Source: Cryobacterium sp. CG_9.6
GTDB lineage: Bacteria > Actinomycetota > Actinomycetes > Actinomycetales > Microbacteriaceae
DNA length: 64,000 nt
Direction: 5' to 3'
NCBI RefSeq assembly: GCF_029893365.1
Contig: NZ_JARXUZ010000001.1
Location: 2,604,001-2,668,000, forward strand
Program-made: the position numbers and the translations under genes
Shown here: piece by piece, positions 1-5,977 of the stretch
Numbering within the stretch: position 1 is the stretch's first letter
Layout of the letters: each line of letters opens with the position of its first letter
Notes under the pieces: generated by a model
What the model was told of the DNA's origin: nothing
Databases searched by the model: none
Seen by the model: only the letters and a program-made list of their open reading frames with translations

Positions 1-336
1 AGCATGCCATCGCGGACGCATCCGCTTCTCATTGGGTCGATTGCTCGCGCCCTGTCCGAAGTGGGACGACTCCCCTGGCTCGGTGAGCTCGACACTGCGA
101 ACGGTGGTCCCGCCGGAACACCCGGCGGCAACAGCGCCTATCGACTCTCCAACGTGTGGGACCGATTTCAGGTGGGGGCCGATCTCGAGGCGGCGCTCGA
201 ACCGTTTGCCGGTCGACCCATTCTGCTCATTGACGATGTGGCCGACAGCCGCTGGACACTGACGGTGGCCGGCAGGGTTCTCCGCCGGGCAGGCGCCTCA
301 GCGGTGTTGCCCTTCACTCTCGCGCTGCGGTCGTAG
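1..336 (+). CDS. recQ: RecQ-type ATP-dependent DNA helicase, C-terminal fragment
   Basis: The first 336 bases encode the last 112 or so residues of a protein that begins left of the window. The fragment starts with SMPSRTHPLLIGSIARAL, contains GNSAYRLSNVWDRF, and ends with a phosphoribosyltransferase-like signature (PILLIDDVADSRWT) followed by AGRVLRRAGASAVLPF. I recognise this as the C-terminus of actinobacterial RecQ helicases, in which a PRTase-like domain follows the helicase core. RecQ is a cytoplasmic 3'-5' DNA helicase of recombination and repair. The helicase motifs lie outside the window, so the call rests on this tail alone. The ATG at 4 is internal, since the frame is open to base 1. 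Alternative: a stand-alone ComF-like PRTase. Confidence 0.75.
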   Translation, partial: SMPSRTHPLLIGSIARALSEVGRLPWLGELDTANGGPAGTPGGNSAYRLSNVWDRFQVGADLEAALEPFAGRPILLIDDVADSRWTLTVAGRVLRRAGASAVLPFTLALRS

Positions 337-392
337 CTGACCGGTGCCGCCGCACTGCCCCAGCACCGCAACACCGGATAACAGGAATATTT

Positions 393-424
393 CATCCGTC
401 CGGCCGCTTGTTACTCTACGGATG
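393..424. promoter_or_regulatory. Inverted repeat upstream of the amino acid importer
   Basis: CATCCGT (393-399) and ACGGATG (418-424) form a 7-bp inverted repeat with an 18-nt gap, about 50 bp before the binding-protein start at 473. It could be an operator or part of a weak recQ terminator. No convincing -35/-10 pair was found nearby. Confidence 0.25.
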
Positions 425-472
425 CCGCCACTGCGGCCCAGCCACACCCTTTGACCCTTAAGGCACGCACTC

Positions 473-1279
473 ATGAAGCTCACCCTCCCCACGGCAGCAC
501 TCTTCACGGCGATCGCACTGACGCTCACCGGCTGTGCTGCTTCGGACACCGGTTCGAGCGCCACGGCCGGTGCCGACACGTCTCTCAGCGCCGTGGAAGA
601 GGCGGGAACGTTGACCGTGGGTACCGAGGGCACGTACCGCCCCTTCTCGTTTCACGAGGATGGTTCGGGCGACCTCACCGGATATGACGTTGAGGTTGCC
701 ACTGCCGTCGCCAAGGAACTGGGCGTAAGTGTCACGTTCGAAGAAACACAGTGGGACGCCATCTTTGCTGGCCTCACCGCCGGCCGGTTCGACATGATCG
801 CCAACCAGGTGTCCATCACCCCCGAGCGCGAGGCCGCATACACGTTCTCCACGCCCTACACGTACTCGACCGGTGTCATCGTGGTTCCCACCGACAACAC
901 GGACATCACCTCCTTCGCCAGCCTGTCCGGCAAGACCACGGCTCAGTCACTCACCAGCAACTGGAACGCTCTGGCAACGGAAAGCGGTGCCACGGTCGAA
1001 GCCGTTGAGGGGTGGGCCCAGTCCGTTGCTCTCGTTGAGCAGGGACGCGTGGATGCCACGGTGAACGACAAGCTTACCTTCCTTGACTACCAGAAGCAGA
1101 CGGGCGCCGACGGCCTGAAGATTGCCGCCGAGACGTCCGAGCAGTCCGAGAGCGCGTTTGCGTTCGCACAGGGTGGGACCGCCCTCGCCGAAGCCGTGGA
1201 TGCCGCCCTCGCCACTCTCAAGGAAAATGGCACCCTGGCCACGATCAGCGACAAGTACTTCGGCGCCGACGTTAGCTAG
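473..1279 (+). CDS. Polar amino acid ABC transporter, substrate-binding lipoprotein (family 3)
   Basis: This 268-aa protein has a lipoprotein signal: a short positively charged start, a hydrophobic stretch and the lipobox LTGC with Cys21, so the mature protein is probably anchored outside the membrane. The body carries family-3 solute-binding hallmarks: GTLTVGTEGTYRPFSF near residue 42, DLTGYDVEVATAVAKELG, then the second lobe with GKTTAQ and DATVNDKLTFLDYQ. It should capture a polar amino acid and hand it to the permease and ATPase directly downstream. Cystine is a reasonable guess, because this gene order and the overall sequence resemble TcyA/FliY systems, but the substrate cannot be read from the sequence. 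AAGG about 10 nt before ATG 473 may serve as ribosome binding site. Confidence 0.9.
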   Translation: MKLTLPTAALFTAIALTLTGCAASDTGSSATAGADTSLSAVEEAGTLTVGTEGTYRPFSFHEDGSGDLTGYDVEVATAVAKELGVSVTFEETQWDAIFAGLTAGRFDMIANQVSITPEREAAYTFSTPYTYSTGVIVVPTDNTDITSFASLSGKTTAQSLTSNWNALATESGATVEAVEGWAQSVALVEQGRVDATVNDKLTFLDYQKQTGADGLKIAAETSEQSESAFAFAQGGTALAEAVDAALATLKENGTLATISDKYFGADVS

Positions 1280-1331
1280 GTTCTGCACCGCACCGCACTC
1301 GATAATTCCTGTGGATAGATAAGCGACGACC

Positions 1332-2000
1332 ATGATCCAGCCCGACTGGGAGCTGTTCTTCAGCTCCTTCTTACCCCTGTTGGACGGGGCCATTCGCGGC
1401 ACGATCCCACTCGCTGTGATGTCCTTTGCAATCGGGCTCGTGCTGGCGCTCGTGCTGGCCCTGATGCGGCTGTCTGCTCGCCGGTGGATTTCCGGGATCG
1501 CGCGGGTTTACATTTCGATCGTGCGCGGCACTCCACTGCTCGTGCAGCTCTTCATCATTTTCTACGGGCTTCCCTCGGTAGGGGTGCTCATTGATCCCTG
1601 GCCCAGTGCTGTCGCCGCTTTCTCGATCAATGTGGGCGGCTACGCTGCAGAGGTGATCAGGGCGGCGATTCTGTCGGTGCCCAAGGGGCAGTGGGAAGCC
1701 GCCTACATGATCGGCATGTCTCGGTCGCGGGCTCTCACCCGGATCATCCTCCCGCAGGCCGCGCGCGTGTCGGTTCCGCCACTTTCCAACACGTTCATCA
1801 GCCTCGTGAAGGACACCTCGCTCGCATCCACAATTCTGGTCACGGAGTTGTTCCGCGAGGCGCAACAGGTTGCGGCATTCAGCCAGGAATTCATGCTTCT
1901 CTATCTTGAAGCTGCCCTGATTTACTGGGTCATTTGCCTCGTGCTCTCCACGGGCCAGGGTTTTCTTGAAAAGCGATTGGACCGTTATGTTGCCCGCTGA
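1332..2000 (+). CDS. Polar amino acid ABC transporter permease
   Basis: A 222-aa integral membrane protein of the HisMQ/GlnP permease class with about five predicted membrane helices. The cytoplasmic EAA loop is clear (EAAYMIGMSRSRALTRIILP, around residues 119-138) and is where the ATPase docks. The motif RGTPLLVQLFIIFYGLP is typical of amino acid permeases. It follows the binding protein by 52 bp and overlaps the start of the ATPase gene, so the three genes form one operon and are translationally coupled. The length is usual for the family. Confidence 0.92.
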   Translation: MIQPDWELFFSSFLPLLDGAIRGTIPLAVMSFAIGLVLALVLALMRLSARRWISGIARVYISIVRGTPLLVQLFIIFYGLPSVGVLIDPWPSAVAAFSINVGGYAAEVIRAAILSVPKGQWEAAYMIGMSRSRALTRIILPQAARVSVPPLSNTFISLVKDTSLASTILVTELFREAQQVAAFSQEFMLLYLEAALIYWVICLVLSTGQGFLEKRLDRYVAR

Positions 2001-2817
2001 TTCGCCGGCTGCTGATTCGCCGGCTTCTGATTCGCCGGCTTCTGATTCGGCATCCGCTTCGGCATCCGCTGTGCTGACCGTGCGCGGTCTTCAGAAGAGC
2101 TTCGGTACTAATCAGGTGCTGTCATCGATCGACCTCGACGTTGCTGCCGGTCGTGTGCTGGCTCTCATCGGTCCGTCGGGCTCGGGCAAGACCACGATTT
2201 TGCGTTGCCTCAATGGACTCGAACTCGCTGATGGCGGCAGCATTGATGTTGCCGCAGAACTGACGCTGTCTTTCGACACGGTGCCGTCGAAGAAAGCACT
2301 GACGGCTCTCCGGGACCGCTCTGCCATGGTGTTCCAGCACTACAACCTGTTTCCGCACAAGACAGTGCTGGAAAACGTGATGGAAGGACCCGTCGTCGTG
2401 CAGAAGCGCCCCCGCGCTGAGGCACGTGACGAGGCTCTCGCGCTGCTTGCCCGAGTGGGGCTGACGGACAAGTGTGACAGCTACCCGTTTGAGTTGTCCG
2501 GTGGACAGCAGCAGCGCGTGGGGATCGTGCGCGCGCTCGCGCTGCGGCCGCAGCTTCTGCTCTTTGATGAGCCAACGTCTGCGCTCGACCCCGAACTCGT
2601 TGGTGACGTGCTGCGCCTGATAAAGGAGCTCGCCAGTGAAGGCTGGACCATGGTCATTGTCACCCACGAACTTGAATTCGCTCGTGAGGTAGCCCACGAG
2701 GTGGCCTTCGTTGACGGCGGACACATTGTGGAACGGGGCGACCCCAAGGAACTGCTACGTAACCCCAAGAACGAGAGAACCCAGCAGTTTCTGCACCGTC
2801 TGCTGAACCCCTTTTAG
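1987..2817 (+). CDS. Polar amino acid ABC transporter ATP-binding protein
   Basis: This is the ATPase subunit of the importer, on the inner face of the membrane. Walker A is GPSGSGKTT, the Q-loop is QHYNLFP, the signature is LSGGQQQR, and Walker B plus D-loop is LLLFDEPTSALD, followed by the switch histidine in VTHE. I chose ATG 1987, which overlaps the permease stop by 14 bp; an in-frame TTG at 1966 is possible. The oddity is the N-terminus: before the ABC core (VLTVRGLQKSFG) lie about 25 residues of Ala/Ser/Asp/Pro repeats, encoded by a tandem 15-bp repeat that covers the permease stop codon. Relatives usually start almost directly at the core, so the extension is probably dispensable. Confidence 0.92.
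   Translation: MLPADSPAADSPASDSPASDSASASASAVLTVRGLQKSFGTNQVLSSIDLDVAAGRVLALIGPSGSGKTTILRCLNGLELADGGSIDVAAELTLSFDTVPSKKALTALRDRSAMVFQHYNLFPHKTVLENVMEGPVVVQKRPRAEARDEALALLARVGLTDKCDSYPFELSGGQQQRVGIVRALALRPQLLLFDEPTSALDPELVGDVLRLIKELASEGWTMVIVTHELEFAREVAHEVAFVDGGHIVERGDPKELLRNPKNERTQQFLHRLLNPF
1996..2069 (+). repeat. 15-bp tandem repeat at the permease/ATPase junction
   Basis: About four copies of a 15-bp unit (GCTTCTGATTCGCCG and variants) run from 1996, followed by two copies of a 12-bp unit (GCATCCGCTTCG type). They encode the ADSPA/SDSPA/SASA repeat at the ATPase N-terminus. The first copy contains the permease stop codon TGA (1998-2000). Such repeats can change copy number by replication slippage while keeping frame. 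Confidence 0.8.
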
Positions 2818-2858
2818 CCGGGCCTTGTTCTGAGCCAGCCTCCCGCTTCGCCCCCTGT

Positions 2859-3287
2859 CGCTGGTCGAGGAGCCGGCATGTACTTCGCCGGCGTCTCGAG
2901 ACCCCGCAACCTTGTCTCGAGGTCGGCTCACCAGGTTTCGACCACTCGCAAGCTCGCGCTCAACCAGCGGGCCCCGCTGGTCGAGGAGCCGGCATGTACT
3001 TCGCCGGCGTCTCGAGACCCCGTGAGCCGACTCTGAAAATCGACGCACCAGGTTTCGACCACTCGCAAGCTCGCGCTCAACCAGCGGGCCCCGCTGGTCG
3101 AGGAGCCGGCATGTACTTCGCCGGCGTCTCGAGCCCCCGTGAGCCGACTCTGAAAATCGACTCACCAGGTTTCGACCACTCGCAAGCTCGCGCTCAACCA
3201 GCGAAATGGGGCTCGTAGCCTCGCACCCGCTTCGCCCACGTCGCTGGTCGAGGAGCCGGCATGTACTTCGCCGGCGTCTCGAGACCT
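2859..3287. repeat. Array of 112-bp palindromic repeats, 3.4 copies (array 1)
   Basis: Three full units lie at 2859-2969, 2975-3086 and 3092-3203 with a period of 116-117 bp, and a left half-unit lies at 3242-3287. Each unit begins CGCTGGTCGAG and ends CTCAACCAGCG, an inverted terminal repeat with one mismatch. Inside are GCCGGC...GCCGGC and the palindrome GTCTCGAGAC. The half-unit runs directly into the HNH stop codon at 3288. The 470 bp between the importer and the HNH gene hold nothing else that looks coding. The type resembles small palindromic mobile repeats of other Microbacteriaceae, but no transposase is present. CRISPR is excluded because the units are separated by only 5 bp. Confidence 0.9.
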
Positions 3288-4772
3288 CTAGTGCTTCGCT
3301 GTTCCCCAGGGCGGGTCGGTGCTGGGGGTATTGGCGCGGTGGGTAGCGGCCGGTCGCCACGTCTGACCGGGGTCAAAGAGCACGGGCCCGCGGATCCAGG
3401 GTCTGCCACCCACCATCTTGATCTGCCACCCGGACGTGTCAATGGTGTGGTGGTGGTACCAGCACAGCAAACACCCGTTATCGATATTGGTGGGGCCGTT
3501 GAACTTCCACGGGAAGACGTGATGCACCTCGCACCACGCGGCCGCGATGGTGCAGCCGGGGATGACACAGCCCCCATCGCGGGCGGCAATCGCCCGGCGC
3601 TGCGCCGGGCTGAAGAACCGCTCCTTCTCCCCAAGATGGAGGACTTGTCCGTTGTCGCCAATGATCACCTGCTGATACCCACCAGCACACAGCCGCTCCT
3701 GCACCACCTTCAGACTGATCGGGGCGTCGACGCCGTCGATCCAGCCGACGCCGCGCCCGTTTTTCAGGTCGCGGGCATTCACGTGCACCATCACCGTCGG
3801 GGCCGCACCGCCCATCCGCGGTGTTTTCGGGTCCCGCGCGGTCTTGTCAAACACGGCCCGGAGGATGTCGGCGCACTTCTCCCCGCCAGTACGGTCATCA
3901 CAGATCTCTTCCGCACCCGGGATCAGCTCCCCCGCCTCCATGCGGGCCTGATCCTCGGCCGACGGGAACGCCGGTGTCGCGTGCGCGCTAATGAAGGTGG
4001 CAAACACGCCATTCATCACTCCGCGCAGCTCCGGTGTCACCCCGCCTCTCAGCGGATACAGGCCGTTCTTCAGCAGTCCGAACCCCACAGTGCTGGTCGC
4101 CGCGGTCCGCTCATCACTCGGCGCGGCACCGTCGGGGTCCAGGATCGCTCCCCACTCATGTGCCTGCGCGCGAATCAAATCCGCCGGGAACGCGATCCCC
4201 GCTCCGGGGAGTCCCTCGGTCTCGGGGGTGATCGCACCGGTCGCTGAGGCGACGAGGGCACGTTCGGCCCGGTCAAGGTCATCGGGGGCGACCCGGGAGG
4301 ACATCTGCTCCAACGCCGCCACAATCACGTCCGCGGCGTCCACGCCGAGATTACCTGCCGTGAGTGCCTCGGCGACGGCGGGGTGTCGCACCGTGACCGA
4401 CTGGCCAAGCAGACCACTCGTTGCCGCGGCAGTACCGGTGACGATACCGCCAAGGCGCATCCGCCTCTTGGCTTCGGAGGCGGACACCCGAGTGATGCCG
4501 GTGATCAGCTCGTACTTGGTGCGGCATCCGCTCTTCCACGCGAGGGAGTCATGGCCACGACTGGCCTCGGCACGCATGCCCACGTCGGCGGCGGACCAGA
4601 TCCGGCCCCCATCCACCCGGCGCCCCACCGCCTCCAATGCTCCCATCACGCTCAGGGCCGCGTCGTCGTCGAGGAGGGTGAAGTGCACTCCGTCAAGAGC
4701 GTCACCGATCAGGTCGCTGGCCTGCTGTAGCAGAGCGACCACTTCGGGACCGGACTTCATCGTCGTGAACAT
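3288..4772 (-). CDS. DUF222 domain HNH endonuclease
   Basis: A 494-aa protein. The first 300 or so residues match the DUF222 region found in actinobacterial 13E12-type repeat proteins. The C-terminal part (about residues 385-440) is an HNH nuclease: RRAIAARDGGCVIPGC, then WCEVHHVFPW (the HH pair), NIDNGCLLCWYHHH. Cys pairs in GCVIPGC and CLLC probably hold a structural metal. These proteins are usually multicopy and are thought to be mobile or selfish nucleases, but their targets are unknown. The gene stands alone, is flanked on both sides by palindromic repeat arrays, and its stop codon touches a half-repeat, which suggests recombination placed it here. The start is ATG 4772, with a -10-like hexamer 6 nt upstream and no ribosome binding site. 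Confidence 0.88.
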   Translation of the reverse strand: MFTTMKSGPEVVALLQQASDLIGDALDGVHFTLLDDDAALSVMGALEAVGRRVDGGRIWSAADVGMRAEASRGHDSLAWKSGCRTKYELITGITRVSASEAKRRMRLGGIVTGTAAATSGLLGQSVTVRHPAVAEALTAGNLGVDAADVIVAALEQMSSRVAPDDLDRAERALVASATGAITPETEGLPGAGIAFPADLIRAQAHEWGAILDPDGAAPSDERTAATSTVGFGLLKNGLYPLRGGVTPELRGVMNGVFATFISAHATPAFPSAEDQARMEAGELIPGAEEICDDRTGGEKCADILRAVFDKTARDPKTPRMGGAAPTVMVHVNARDLKNGRGVGWIDGVDAPISLKVVQERLCAGGYQQVIIGDNGQVLHLGEKERFFSPAQRRAIAARDGGCVIPGCTIAAAWCEVHHVFPWKFNGPTNIDNGCLLCWYHHHTIDTSGWQIKMVGGRPWIRGPVLFDPGQTWRPAATHRANTPSTDPPWGTAKH

Positions 4773-5037
4773 GTCCCCATTTTACCCTGAATAGAACAAG
4801 AAAGCGAGGCTTGCTCACGTTTTTAAACTCGTGACCTTAGTAAATATTTCCACGCACAGCATCGGCTCCGACAGCGCCCATGAGCGTCCCCACGCGCCCA
4901 GCTGACGCCTGTTCTCACCGCCTACAGGCCCCGCCTACCGCCATAATCAGGGTCCACACGCTGCCGCTAACGCCCGCACCGCCCCGTCGCTGGTCGCGGA
5001 GCACAGCCATCCGTTCCGTCCGGGCAGCGCTCCCTCT
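4773..5037. other. Gene-free spacer upstream of the HNH gene
   Basis: I see no supported gene here. The part next to the HNH start is AT-rich. A degenerate fragment of the repeat left end (CGCTGGTCGCGGAGC) sits near 4987, with no right end. Confidence 0.6.
4779..4784 (-). promoter_or_regulatory. Probable -10 hexamer of a leaderless HNH transcript
   Basis: On the minus strand TAAAAT lies 6 nt before ATG 4772 and no Shine-Dalgarno sequence is visible between them. This spacing is that of leaderless actinobacterial promoters, where transcription starts at the A of the start codon. No clear -35 was recognised. Confidence 0.4.
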
Positions 5038-5645
5038 CGCTGGTCGAGGAGCCGGCACGCTTTTCGCCGGCGTCTCGAGACCCCGTAAGCCGGCCTTGCA
5101 GACCAGCTCACCTGGTCTCGACTGCTCGCAAGCTCGCGCTCGACCAGCGAGAGGGTGGCCGCGCCTATTTTCGGTGGGCGCGCCTAGTATGACGGATGGC
5201 CGCGCCCCACATCGGTGGGCGCTACGCCGATTACCGTAGCGACCACCGATACAGGTGGCGGCCATGAGAGAAGCGGGGCCCTCCCCGCTGGTCGAGGAGC
5301 CGGCACGCTTTTCGCCGGCGTCTCGAGACCCCGTAAGCCGGCCTTGCAGGCCAGCTCACCTGGTCTCGACTGCTCGCAAGCTCGCGCTCGACCAGCGAAA
5401 GGGTGGGCGCGCCTGTTTTCGCTGGGCGCTGCCTATATGACTGGTGGCCGCGCCCCACATCGGTGGGCGCTACGCCGATTACCGTAGCGACCACCGATAC
5501 GGGTGGCGGCCATGAGAGAGGCGCGACCCTCCCCGCTGGTCGAGGAGCCGGCACGCATTTCGCCGGCGTCTCGAGACCCCGTGAGCCAGTCTCGCAGGCC
5601 AGCTCACTAGGTCTCGACCACTCGCAAGCTCGCGCTCGACCAGCG
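5038..5645. repeat. 248-bp tandem repeat, 2.45 copies, built on the palindromic repeat (array 2)
   Basis: The unit starts at 5038, 5286 and 5534, a period of exactly 248 bp. Each copy has a 112-bp palindromic element (5038-5149, 5286-5397, 5534-5645) with a perfect 11-bp inverted terminal repeat CGCTGGTCGAG/CTCGACCAGCG. A 136-bp spacer follows the first two copies. The spacers contain GGCGCTACGCCGATTACCG and are nearly identical except around 5164-5200 versus 5412-5448. The third copy lacks the spacer. Degenerate pieces (GCTCGCGCTCGACCAGG near 5670) follow to about 5740. Apparent reading frames here are by-products of the repeat. Confidence 0.92.
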
Positions 5646-5748
5646 AGAAGGCGGGCACCCGGGTGGCGAGGGGCTCGCGCTCGACCAGGTCGAGGGACGG
5701 CACGCGGGTGGCGAGAGCCAGCGCAGCGGGAAGAGGGGGGTTAAAGTG

Positions 5749-5832
5749 TTAGATTAGCCCGGCCGGTAGGGCGGCAACGGGCTGATCTAAAGTAGATCAG
5801 TTCGTGTCGGTAGGGCGACCCGAACTGATCTA
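5749..5832. other. Pair of covarying hairpins with identical loops
   Basis: Hairpin A is 5749-5790. Its outer stem pairs TTAGATTAGCCCG with CGGGCTGATCTAA (13 pairs, one of them G.T), its inner stem pairs GCC with GGC, and its loop is GGTAGGGC. Hairpin B is 5793-5832. Its outer stem pairs TAGATCAGTTCG with CGAACTGATCTA (12 perfect pairs), its inner stem pairs GTC with GAC, and its loop is the same GGTAGGGC. The stems differ by compensating changes (CCCG/CGGG versus TTCG/CGAA, GCC/GGC versus GTC/GAC), which argues that the fold is conserved. No T-run follows on either strand, so they are not ordinary terminators. Function unknown. Confidence 0.75.
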
Positions 5833-5834
5833 AA

Positions 5835-5977
5835 CAATAAAAATTTACTGCGCCCCCGAATCAGGATCAACCCCTTCCGAGAAAAAATTTTGATTTTTTC
5901 TCAAAAAAAAACCACCGTGCGTAAAAGGTTCCTAGACAGCCATTTATATGAAAAATTTCACACAAACCGCGCGAAAA
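5835..5977. other. AT-rich gene-free stretch downstream of sbcC
   Basis: This segment is far richer in A and T than its surroundings. It holds an inverted repeat, GAGAAAAAA (5879-5887) with TTTTTTCTC (5894-5902), followed by nine A residues (5903-5911). Read leftward, in the sbcC direction, there is a run of nine T after a weak AACC/GGTT pairing, which might be a poor terminator for sbcC. No gene is visible. Confidence 0.5.

Noticed and set aside
2859-3287. Repeat array as CRISPR
   Set aside because: Units are 112 bp, separated by only 5 bp between complete copies, with no unique 30-40-bp spacers and no cas genes.
5038-5740. Several 70-120-codon frames across the repeat arrays
   Set aside because: They run through all copies of the repeat in several frames on both strands, have no ribosome binding sites, and repeat the same peptide, so they are by-products.
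5749-5832. Twin hairpins as an ANTAR target RNA
   Set aside because: ANTAR targets are paired stem-loops with hexaloops having A at position 1 and G at position 4. Here the loop is GGTAGGGC (GCCCTACC on the other strand), which does not fit on either strand.
5879-5911. A/T hairpin as intrinsic terminator
   Set aside because: The stem has almost no GC pairs. On the plus strand it is followed by A residues, and on the minus strand the T-run comes before the stem, so neither direction gives a normal terminator.
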